From the NCBI GenBank assembly GCA_963281155.1, contig CAUJLY010000002.1:4216001-4280000 (forward strand): 64,000 nucleotides of DNA, read 5' to 3'. A program made the position numbers and the translations under genes. How positions within the stretch are numbered: the stretch's first letter is position 1; each line of letters opens with the position of its first letter. Origin of the DNA: Rhabditophanes sp. KR3021 (lineage: Eukaryota; Nematoda; Chromadorea; Rhabditida; Alloionematidae). Shown piece by piece: positions 36,767 to 47,055 of this stretch. Under the pieces are notes generated by a model. The model did not search any database. It worked only from the letters and a program-made list of their open reading frames with translations, and was not told the origin of the DNA.

Positions 36767-37178
36767 TCAGAAGAAAATATAGACTAAATTTTAATAAATA
36801 CCTTTTTAAATCAAATTTTAATAAAAGATTAGGTATTAAACTTTTTCTTTGAATTGGGCAACAACATACGGATATTGCCCTTTTCAAGGTGTGATAAATA
36901 GTAAATATTTTATGAGACTAAACTTTGTAATTAATGAATTTAGTCAAGCAGTTTTAGTCTGTTTGTAGGCAAACGTATTTACAATACTGCTTCTTAATGA
37001 TTAGTCATTTAAAATTAAAATATTCTAACTATTAAGAATCTGCGTAGTCAATTTTAAAAAACAGGTGATAAAAAGTGTAATTTTATTTAGAGGAATGAAG
37101 AATATAATTGTATATTTATTTAAAGGAAGAAAACAATTATTTGTCTGAGCAATAATAATTGCATATTTAATTGTTCCT
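36767..37178. other. Gap between receptor copies C and D
   Basis: AT-rich; no feature recognised beyond being the upstream region of copy C. Confidence 0.3.
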
Positions 37179-38160
37179 TTATAGATTTGAAAAAGGCTTA
37201 TCGTATGGTTTGTGAAATGTCATAAATTGATAAAAGATTTTGCGAATCGGGCGGTTCAATAGGAGAATTGCAATTGGTTGGACGAGAGTAATTACTGAAG
37301 CACTATAATTTGTAAAAGTAGAAACCACAGCTCGAGATTGCGAGTCACCAACTATCAAGTAATACATCCTAAAGATATATAGACTAGCAAAGCAAATTTC
37401 CCCAAAGTTAAGGATAGCACAGTACATGATGTAAAATCCAGCTTTAGCAGACTCATACTTTGATTTGTGGCTCTTCATTATTTTGTTATATTTTTTGATG
37501 TTAATTACATTGAGAACAAGGGATACCAAAGCTACGAGTGTTGAAAAGAAGGTCATAATAGAGGTGTTAATCCATGAAATGTTAGAATCGACCATTTGGT
37601 AAATATGGTAGCCAGAATCCTTAAGGAAAAACAGGCTTGGAATCAACTATGAACATGTGAATATGTAACAATGTTGGTATGATAATCTGAAGGCTTATTA
37701 TGATCACCATAAACTTTGTTGACCATATCTTTAAATATGTACATATTATTTAATTGGATTTGAAATTACTTACGCTATTATATTTGAAGGCATGATTCAA
37801 GGCAGTATATCTGTTGATGGTAATTATCAAATTTGACAACAGTCCCATTATAGTTAAAGCAGCACTTCCCCAGAGAAAAATTCTTCTTAAAAAATTGAAT
37901 TGGTCGAACCATTCAAAAAAAGGTTCCAGTTGCAGCAACTTCCCAATCGTCACATAATCTATTATGTAACAAACATTTAGCAGGCCTGTAATTATAAAAT
38001 GGATATTGAAATGGTTATGCCCATGAGAATTGTTCAATTTAGAAATAATGGTTGACCAAATTAGACAAATAAGTACTAATATGTAGAGAATTAGAATCAT
38101 GATTTCAATGGCAAAAATAACTTGCTCAACCAAATTGTTAGTTATCATTTTCAAATACAA
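37179..38160 (-). pseudogene. 7TM chemoreceptor (copy D) with one frameshift
   Basis: Exon 1 38160-37774 (129 codons) contains TM1-3, with GLLSNLIITINRYTALNH at the DRY-like site. Exon 2 begins at 37728 after aaag and reads IWSTKFMVIIISLQII, then runs into TAA at about 37620. The rest, from LKDSGYHIYQMVDSNISW on, is in another frame and is well preserved to the end (NRPIRKIFYQF). Exon 2 is 550 bases, one more than a multiple of three. An intron of 27-36 bases would be needed to skip the break, below the 35-48 base minimum seen here. Either a young pseudogene, a null allele or a base error in the T run at 37625-37632. Confidence 0.6.
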
Positions 38161-38554
38161 ATTATTAGAATCTGGAAAAGACTTTACAAATTAGTTATAA
38201 CTTTTACAGAATAAAAGGTACTATAAAAAATAGTTATCCTCTTTTTATTATTCATTTGTTATATGTATTTTATTACATCTTGTTATAATTGGTAAACGTT
38301 TAGCTATATAAAAATATTAAATTATATAAAGTTTTGGTTTCGAATTTAATCGAGATGTTAGGGCATGAAATAATTATACTTTTGAAAGGAAACAAGAATC
38401 AGAACTAATATTCTCATAAATGAGTAAACAACGACATCTTATTTACTAACAGCTGTGGTGAAATCACAATTCTCTCCAAAAATAACATATATTTAACAAG
38501 AAATTAGTGCACCACAAGGTTCCCCTTTTAGCTTAGCGTGTAATTTAGAAGATA
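38161..38554. other. Gap upstream of receptor D
   Basis: AT-rich, no gene seen. Its right end has a trans-splice-like aatttag at 38542-38548 just before the ATG at 38555. Confidence 0.3.
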
Positions 38555-38795
38555 ATGGCTTCTGCTTATGTGGAAGTAAGTTTTATTTATAATGTCAGTC
38601 ACTTAGTTAGCCGATACAAACTCCTTCTAATTTCGTATACTTAATTAGGCAACCTTTGTCCGATGAATTGATGTGATGAACAAGGATATTTATGAAATGG
38701 CCACAGAAAAATCATCAAAAATAATAAAAACAAAGGATTTATTAAAAATAGACTTTGTTTTCACTAAAGATGCTACGCCAAATATTAATAAATAG
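38555..38795 (+). pseudogene. Tiny split ORF followed by an out-of-frame coding stretch
   Basis: A 3' splice-type tttag precedes ATG at 38555. Exon 1 (38555-38575, MASAYVE) ends in a perfect gtaagt donor; a 35-base intron leads to 38611-38676, reading PIQTPSNFVYLIRQPLSDEL then a stop. From 38676 another frame reads MNKDIYEMATEKSSKIIKTK and onward to TAG at 38795 with good codon character. Together they look like a short protein gene broken by one base near 38670. Function unknown. Confidence 0.35.
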
Positions 38796-39143
38796 TACTA
38801 ATTAAGATCCATTGATGGAAATTTTATTAATAACAAATTTTCATTGCTTCAAAAGTTCCTGTTCTTGGAAAGAGATATTGTATTGTTTGTAGTTTGAAAT
38901 CTCAATTGCATTTCTTAAAAAAAATGATTTCATTATTTTGCCCAAAAATTATCAGTTTAATTTGTTAGATGACTACACAAATATTTTGTTTGCATCAACT
39001 TCCAACCTTTTTCTAAAAAGTATACGTCTACAAATTATAAATGGAAGAGATAATTAACCTCTAATATAGGTAGTATATTTAAAACTACTTAAATAAAAGA
39101 AGTTGTTATTTTATATTTATTTAGACATTGTCAATCAAATATC

Positions 39144-39326
39144 ATGCTTTCTATTGCCCAGTTTATAACACTACTTATAGTTACGTTGGTAAGTAAAAGG
39201 GATAAAGCCTTTGATTTAATAATATTTTAGTTTCTTTCTGTCATTATCTTTTTCTTGGTTTTTCTTGAAAAGCATGATATGTTCGATTATTTTGCCAATG
39301 TTGAGCTGCCAGTAGTTTCGCAGTAG
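39144..39326 (+). CDS. 46-residue single-pass membrane micropeptide (two exons)
   Basis: Not recognised, but the structure is convincing. Exon 1 39144-39188 ends in gtaagt, a 42-base intron ends in attttag, and exon 2 39231-39326 ends in TAG. The peptide starts MLSIAQFITLLIVTL, continues FLSVIIFFLVFL to make one uninterrupted ~25-residue hydrophobic helix, then has a polar acidic tail (EKHDMFDYFANVELPVVSQ). The splice removes an in-frame stop and joins two hydrophobic halves in phase 0. A trans-splice-like atttatttag ends about 20 bases before the ATG. Size and layout resemble regulatory micropeptides of ion pumps, but that is only an analogy. Confidence 0.5.
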
Positions 39327-40061
39327 TTTCAATTGTAAAGATTCATTTGATTCACGCAGCAGTAATATCATATGATTTTAGATCAATTCATTGCATGTCT
39401 GCTCTACCATAAAAGCACAATTTGTAAAAATCAAAAGAAACGACAATCATATTTTATTTTAGTTGCTTTCATGAAAAAATAAAGACCTTGAATATATCTC
39501 TAGTATGTGTGCCCAAATAATTCAAAAGATACCACCTTGTTGTTCTTTAATAATTTAATTACCAATACACAATAACGTACTGAAGTAATAAGGTAGTTAA
39601 TCGCTGTTTTTATAAATAAAAAATGTAAACAAAGTGCAACAGTTCATTCATTTGTATGTACTCTTACACTTTTAATAGGAGTTCAATAAACATTTTGTCA
39701 ACAATGATAATCAAAAATTAAATGTAATTAATAGTGTTTGTTAACTTAGTAATACGTTAACATATCTATTTGTCATAATTATCTGATATTGCAAAAAGCT
39801 ATAATACAACGACGTTTTTTTGTAATAGTTGCTTAAACGAGGAAATAATAAAATATTTTAACCTATTAAGTTTAATTGACGTTTTTTGATTTTGCCATTA
39901 CGTTCATAATTGCAATGTAACAATAAAAAATGTGCTCAAATAGATTTTAAATGCAAACTTTGTGACAATGTAATTAAATTTTACAGTTGTTGTAAAGTTG
40001 CCAATTAAACTCATTTTTTACAATTTGGCAATGCTAGATAACAAGTTTAGATGAAATAAAT
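39327..40061. other. Gap between the micropeptide and the gene at 40062
   Basis: AT-rich and repetitive in simple words; no gene, RNA or element recognised. Confidence 0.3.
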
Positions 40062-40568
40062 TTATAAATCAAAATGATCGTTTTCACTTGTATAAACTTT
40101 CATCGAATCAGTGTTAGACAAGTTTAGGTTCTTTGGCTTCATAGCTTCCTCCATATTCATTTGAGCTTTGGGAGTAAGAAAAACCTTTTTTGAAATAGAA
40201 CAATTCGACCTCGATGTCGGAGTATTGGATGTGCGAAATTCTTCAACAGTATAAGGTTCACACGTAGGATCCTCAATCGTTCTTCCATCACTTTCTTCTT
40301 TCCTTTTTAGTTGGAGTATTTTAGTATCTTTCTCAGTGTACGATTTAGACATTTGAGCATACTCCAATTCAATTTGACTTAACATGCTGGTTTCTGTTCT
40401 TTCTTGATGTTTCAAAATTCCGAAGTCAGTTAAACAGGCAAACATTCCTCCAATTCCAACAAGTATAAAGCAAGTTAGAATAAAGCACATCAGGGTTATT
40501 TCGATTGCATTAGTTGTAAACCAAATAGACTCATCGGATGGTTCTGAATTAAACGTAGGGAATTCATT
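40062..40568 (-). CDS. Unidentified single-pass membrane protein
   Basis: A 168-residue protein with a polar N-terminus (MNSPTFNSEPSDESIWF), one membrane segment (LMCFILTCFILVGIGGMF) and a long charged cytoplasmic-type tail with Ser/Thr-rich stretches (FRTSNTPTSRSNCSISKK). The ATG at 40568 is preferred over the one at 40490 because a tttttttag ends one base before it, and the earlier ATG is in frame. It starts 194 bases after the stop of the upstream gene on the same strand, so the two may form an operon. No family recognised. Confidence 0.55.
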   Translation of the reverse strand, partial: NEFPTFNSEPSDESIWFTTNAIEITLMCFILTCFILVGIGGMFACLTDFGILKHQERTETSMLSQIELEYAQMSKSYTEKDTKILQLKRKEESDGRTIEDPTCEPYTVEEFRTSNTPTSRSNCSISKKVFLTPKAQMNMEEAMKPKNLNLSNTDSMKVYTSENDHFDL

Positions 40569-40762
40569 CTAAAAAAATTTAAGATGTTCAGCGCATCTAT
40601 CTATAGCCATCCTTAGTAATGTGCATGCTTGCTAAAATTAATTAGTCGCCTTTTATTTCCAGATAGAATTTAGATTTTATGTACGCGTAAATTCAAATTT
40701 TATTTATCAAAAAATATTAATTAAAGGAAATACAGATAAATTATTCAAAGAAAGAGAAGCAT

Positions 40763-41651
40763 TTATCTTGAAATCATTGAATTGGTGGAGATACTTGTTC
40801 CTCCTTCGGTAGTTTGAACAATACCAATTTGCATTTTCTTGCCTTTCATAAAACCAATATTATTTGTTCGAACATTGTCTCCAAATTTGAATTTTTCATT
40901 GAAACCAACGACGTTTGGCTCTAGAACTATTCTTTCTTCGTATTGACGTCTTAATTCATCATTCTTGAAATGAAACTCGAAAAATAGCCGAACATCCGAG
41001 TTCTTTACATCTTTGATGAGATCCACATATTCACAGAAACTGTTATAGTATGCAAATAATTGAAACTTTTCTTTAATGACGCTGCCATTGTTGGTATCAT
41101 CAACGTAAATTTCTTCTCCTAAGTAACTTAAACTTATTATTAATTTTATATTTATTAAAAACTTACTCCAGCATTGAAAAATTTAATGAAGATTCTGAAG
41201 TCCGTACGTTTATTCTATAAGTTTCCTTCAAAGCATTGGTGCGTGCATCTGCAAATATTATTGATGTTCCAGTGATCTAAAATGGAAAGTAATGAATATT
41301 ACAAACACAACTTACCACATCCTGATCAAGTAACTTAATCATATCACTTGAATGCTTGTAAATATTTTCCCCTAATGTCTTTTTAATCTTCGCATGGGTG
41401 AAAGTAATCTCCTTATATATTGAAGTGTCCTTGTACTTTTGATGATTTCTAAGCTTTTGAGCAATCAGACGTTCAATCATATCATTTATGAAACTTGCTA
41501 TTTTCTCGTTAGTGGTTGCTGTCCTGAAGTTATTATTCAAGAAACACAGGCCATAGGATTCCGAAAGTATAGATGTATTATCTAATGTCGTGTTATTCAT
41601 TAGTTCGCTTCTAGGGTTTTCATGCAAATATCTATCTAAGAACGTTTCCAT
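40763..41651 (-). CDS. Unidentified intracellular protein
   Basis: Exons 41651-41316, 41276-41167 and 41126-40763 (phases 0 and 2) give 269 residues with clean gtaag/ttag borders. No signal peptide or membrane segment. The N-terminal third is helical (ASFINDMIERLIAQKLRNHQ, AKIKKTLGENIYKHSSDMIK); the middle is strand-rich (ITGTSIIFADARTNALKETY, RINVRTSESSLNFSML); the C-terminus has FFEFHFKNDELRRQYEERIV and ends GFMKGKKMQIGIVQTTEGG. I considered HORMA and ciliary proteins but see no defining motif. Intact. Confidence 0.55.
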
Positions 41652-44600
41652 ATTGAAGAGGTTTGATGAGCTATAAACTGATGATTATGTTACTATGCCA
41701 TGTTTTGTGCAGGGCTAATTTGCTAAAACGTTTTACCAATATGTCTTATTTAGAAACTATTTCAAACGGTATACTAAGTAAATGTAGGCTACATTATAGG
41801 TCACTTTTAAATCAGAAAATTAAATATTCTCTAAGAACACTTATAACAATTACAAATGGAACTTTGGTTTTTTGTCGCTTTAAATGAAGCTTTTAAGCAA
41901 TTCATAATAAAATTTGCATTCAGTAATCAACAAAAAAAGTGATTTATACGGATGGTAGTACATATTGATTGTCTTCAATTATCAAATACGATGAATGGAA
42001 AAAGGACCTTTTGATGTATGTGTATTCTTTCGGAAAATACTAGAAAGAGAAGAATTTTAGCGTTTCATTTTTTATATGAAGGATAGTAAACAATATACTA
42101 ACTACTTAAAAAATATTGGTAAAACCTATGCCAATTAATATGTAAGAAAACGTAATGAAAAGTATCCAAATTAATATAAAAAATAATAGTGGAAGTATTC
42201 TAGTTACTAGAAAAATAGGATCAGTTACTTCTACTCAATAGCTTGTAACAATAATTTAATGATTCACTTAATGTGTATTAAGATGGTTATTTTATGCTGA
42301 ATCATTATAGTCTCGCGGGATCTTAATAAATCTCAAAATAGTAGTTTAATTTCTTCATGCAATATTCATTGAATTATCTATGCTTGTCGTATAGTAAATT
42401 TAACGCTCAATCCCAATATAAAATATATTTTCACTATTAAAATTTCTTTTAATTTAGAAAAATCATTTTTTTAGCCATTTAACTGTATAGTAGAGTCCAA
42501 GTTTAGATAATAAATTATAAAAAGCCTCATATAGGTGCTAAGATATTTTGCTTGCCTGTTTGATTGTAATCGTATTGAACGTATTTCCTCATTTGATGTT
42601 CAGCGATTGTTATTTATAACACGTCAAGAACCTTGTTTCAATTTAGACTGAGTTTTAGTACACCTTTTTTAAATACGCATTCCCCTGTAAAAATGATTCA
42701 TGGCATAGTTTGAAGAGCATTATTTAGCTATTCTATATAGAACGTTTTTTCAAATGCATACTAGCTTCACTCAATATATTAACTTTTTTACTATATTGCA
42801 ATGTTTTAACATAATACCTTAAACTGCCAAGACTAACTCAATTAATTCCGATTCTTCTTCATAGCTTTATCTGGATTCCAGTTTTGTAAGCACGTATTTG
42901 ACATTCTTCTAATAAAGCTCTAAACTTTGCTTCGGTATCAATGTGGCAGCATAATTTTTTGTAAATCAGTAACAGAAGTTAGTCTTACAAATAAAGTAAA
43001 TGACTAACTAATAAGAAAACACCTTTCTTTTAATTCCAAAACACATTGTTTTATTGGCTGATATTTTACATTTAAATTAAAATTCAATTTAACCTCAAAC
43101 ACATACACACAATAATGTTTTTTATCACATTTCTTCCCCATAACAAAGTAAACAATTCGGCTAAATTTTGTATCTTTCGCATTTAGGCAAAAATTTCAAA
43201 ATTATAAAATTGTTTTTTATTTACTAATGCCATTAATGGAACCAAGTCATTAATCAAATGTTACAATTACCAACATAAATAAGAAAGACACATGTGTTTT
43301 CGTTGTAAAGATAAGTTTTGATGAAAGAAGATTTGATTGTTTGATTTTGTAAAAGAATCAAGATTGCTTTCAAATACTATATTTGTTTTCAAAGCATAAA
43401 CAAATAGTTGCTTAAATGTTTAATTGAATAATTTAAAATAGATAAACGATAATTTATTCGAGTGAACAAAATAATATAACTAAATTTATAATAATATCTA
43501 TAACGATGAAATAATATAAATATAAATAAATGATGTCAATATAAAGTAGTTTCGTGATGAAGATGGTATGAATATTAATTTGTGTATGTGAACTGAATTC
43601 TCAGAATGTGAACACTTTTAGATAGTCTATATTAAAAAGTTCATTTAAAATATCTATACAAAATATTTATTTACCAAACAATTAAAACAGGGGAGATAAC
43701 ATCACTTTGACCTGAAACATATCAATACCTTATGGAAAAAAATTAATCTACTAAAAACGTTTCACGTCGCTTACTTTGTCGTCATCAATTTATAATAAAC
43801 AAACATTTCTTTAAATTTTTTTGGTAATTTTAATCCAACAACAAAAAACATACATAAAGTTCTTAGATGTACATTTGTGCCTGTCTAAACTAATTATTTT
43901 TGTAGCGCAAAATGTGCCTATCTTCTTTTCTTTCATTTAGATCCCTTTTTTACAGTTCACTACATTTTAAATATAAACAAAGAAAGAAACAAGTAACCAA
44001 AATATGTATTTGCATTCATATTATGTTTGAAAGCAATCTTAGCTGAAAAAAATTATTTTTGTTTCAAAATAATAGCAATTTCAGTTTGTATTATTTAAAA
44101 TTTCACATAAAATCACTTTTTAAACTTTTTAGCACAACTTGTGATAAGCTATCCGTTATTGTTTGCAACAAAATAAATAGCACCATACACATATCTAAAA
44201 GAACCCTCAATTAAGTTTAGTTTATTACACATAAATATGTAAAAATATATTTATACTCTTGAGCCCATATAAGTTTAACCACTTGTAGAAAGTATAGAAA
44301 GTGTAGAAAGTTCATTAATGCTTTTTTACTAACCGACCAAAACAACAAAAAATGTCATTTTTTTACAACGTCTCAGTTCAAACTCCTCAAATGTTGAACA
44401 ATTGTCCATCGAGTTAAAAATGTATTTTTTACAACACAAAGTAAATCATTATGTTTGTTATACTTTAAAACACTTCAAGCCGGCGTTACAATTTTACAAC
44501 AAATTTTCGAAGAGCGAGAATGTGTTAAATTGCGTTGGTAGAATCCTCCAATTGTTTTGATTTCATTCTACCCAAACAAATCTTTTTATTAACAGGCTTT

Positions 44601-45699
44601 TTTTGTTAGTAACTTTTGAGGCACAAATATTAATAAGAATAGACTTATTAATGAACCAACAAAACACAAAAATACTTTCTGAAATAACTATATGTATGAA
44701 TTATGGGTTAGTCTAATGTTTTTCTTGCCACTAAAAGCACTACCAAAACTTGTAAAAATATACTTTAATGGCATTCTTATGGTCTACCACTTTGCAAGAA
44801 AGATGTTAATCTTATTTTGGCGTTAGGTAACCATGAAGTACACTTTAAATCAGTTAATTTTGAACAATATCGGTTTAAACAAAGACTTTCTACACTTAAT
44901 AAGCTTACATTAATGTGAGTTATTATTTTTAGTCGTAAATATTAAATTAAAAAAATAAATTATGATTAAAAATAGAACCTTAAAATACTTCGTTTTAATA
45001 TGCACGGCCATGCAGCACATAATTGCCTAATTTAATACAAACATTGCTTACGTCTCCAAAAGTCCTATTTCGAATAATTATTGTAATTAGGGAGCTCTCA
45101 ATGAATAATAAAAGTTCTTTCAAACTTTAATTCAAAATACAAGTTGGATTTTTTGATGTTAACATTACAAATATTTATTTAATATTATACTTCTATTTTT
45201 TGCTGTACATATATCATAATCGTATTATCTTCTTGGCTGTTGAATAAAATTTGATTACATTATTAAAATCATACACGACTTTGGGCTCATTTTTTATACT
45301 TTGAATATGCCACATCTAGTTATTGACCAAAAAGACATCTAATTAAATTATTTAGTTACCAAAAACCCTTCCTTAACCAAAATGATTGAATCTTTAAGGA
45401 ATTGATTATCCCAAAATAGATGTGGCCTCCTCTTTAATTAGAATATAAAATATATACACATTTAGGGTAGGAAGGAATCATTATATTTAATTCACACAAA
45501 TTATAAACGGCCCATCACTTGTTGTAATGAACCATCTCTTTACATTAACCTATTCCTTCCTCACTTTTTGAATTCCTTTTTGTTATTAAATGATAAAGAA
45601 GTGCCTTGTATGTAAATTTAAATATTATCAAATTATGTTCCACCAAAAAAATAAAAAGATGCTGAAACAAACATTTTAGTCAAATTCCACATCAAAAAT
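41652..45699. other. Gene-poor 4 kb
   Basis: AT-rich on both strands with no credible coding frame. A small ~10-base repeat (tagaaagt) occurs near 44285-44310. The right part is upstream of the cyclase locus and may carry its control elements. Confidence 0.35.
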
Positions 45700-46062
45700 T
45701 CAGCCTGATAAAAGGCCCTTGTTTTTCTTCATCTCCTCTTTGCAAATATTTAACACTTCCAATTTAGGCTGGTGTATTTTATTTATGTATAATAAAAAAT
45801 TAATGACTCCGACTTCCTTACCCAAAGCTACTAGATTAGTTAAGCAGTTTGATTTTCCTCCGCATAATATGTAAAGCACTTTTAAATGGCTTAAACTCAC
45901 GTCATCCGGAGATGTTGATCTTTTCAAAAGAAGATAACAATTTATCCACTGTAATTGTTTTGTAATGTTTCCTATTGTTTATTCATCACCTTGTTCGTCT
46001 ATTTCATTGGCTTCAATGTTAACATCCCATATTCGATTAGACTTAAAATTCTCATTTATTTC
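45700..46062 (-). pseudogene. Coding-like relic, one stop in an otherwise open frame
   Basis: Minus-strand frame from about 46062 reads VEINENFKSNRIWDVNIEAN, then EIDEQGDE, TAA at about 45980, then without any shift TIGNITKQLQWINCYLLLKR, SLSHLKVLYILCGGKSNCL, ALGKEVGVINFLLYINK and a terminal TGA at 45700. Around 120 residues in one frame with protein-like composition. Family unknown. It sits just upstream of, and divergent from, the first cyclase exon. Confidence 0.4.
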
Positions 46063-46190
46063 CACATTTATACATATGCATATTCATTTATAATATTATT
46101 TTAAGGTGCTAAAATTATGCTATTTATCAATTAAACAACTTGCCATCAACCAACAACCAATTAAAAAGTTTTATATCAAAACAATCAAAT

Positions 46191-47055
46191 ATGTCGGCAA
46201 AATGTTCTTCTAAATTGTTTATCTTATGGATTTTGTTAATAAATTGCTCTGTTACATCACCTAGAAAGAGAATGGTCAAAGTAAATTCAAAAGTATCGTT
46301 TCCGTTACACGGAGCTTTATTTCTACCGTCAGCTACGAGAGAAAGTAGTACTGAGTTGAATTATTTGGCAACCATTGAATCTGTCATGCCCATTTTAGAT
46401 GTGGCCATAAGCGATGCTCATAGAAAATATTTGTCAGGATATACAAATGTCAAGGAATGGTTGAAAATTGGTGCGTTTCCTTTGAACGAATGCCAAGATC
46501 AAAAAACTGCAGCTTGGCAAGCTTTGACAGCTCTAAAATGGGCATCAACAGGGCTAGATTTGTCCTTAGGACCATCCTGCGACTATTTGTTAGCTTCCAT
46601 TAATAGGATCCTATCTTACTCCCAAATACCGATGGTGTCAAACGGAGGCTTTTCTGACTACTTTTCCGAGAAGCATGATTCATATTTAACAAGATTGGGA
46701 CCAATAACTGCCAATATTAAAAAAGTGTATGAAGAATTATTGAATTTATATGGTTGGAAGAAGCTTCAATTACACTATCAAAAATCATTTTGGGAAAATG
46801 AGCTGCTAGAAGCGGGACTGTGTAAGAATATAATAAATGTTAGTTTATCGTTGAATTAAAATAAATATATTATTGCCCGCTAGATTGATTTATTTATCGC
46901 CACCCATATTTAACCTTCTATATAATAAGTTAATCAAAAATGCTTCTAGGACATATTCAGCTACTCCCTTGGAAAAATAAATGCCGAACCACGCATTTTA
47001 CCACCCTCAGATTTCAGAAGATTTTTAATATCTACAGTCGGGACAGATAATGGCG
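46191..47055 (+). CDS. gcy-28: Receptor guanylate cyclase, alternative N-terminus A (partial)
   Basis: Ligand-binding half of a receptor-type guanylate cyclase; the kinase-like and cyclase domains would lie past base 64000. Exons 46191-46819 and 46961-47055 (phase 2 join, then phase 1 out) give 241 residues. The first ATG after in-frame TTG at 46140 is chosen because it starts a signal peptide (KLFILWILLINCSV). ANF-receptor marks: HGALFLPSATRE (first strand), IESVMPILDVAISDAHRKYL, LDLSLGPSCDYLLASINRIL with the conserved Gly-Pro-x-Cys, SYSQIPMVSNGGFSDYFSEK, and LYGWKKLQLHYQ. Donor GGACT|gtgtaag was taken over gtaag two bases on, since only it keeps the next exon open. Symbol rests on recalled gcy-28 gene structure; the ANF-receptor call is firm. 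Confidence 0.65.

Noticed and set aside
40763..41651. HORMA-domain or ciliary-protein identity for this gene
   Set aside because: General helix/strand pattern is compatible, but no diagnostic motif could be found.
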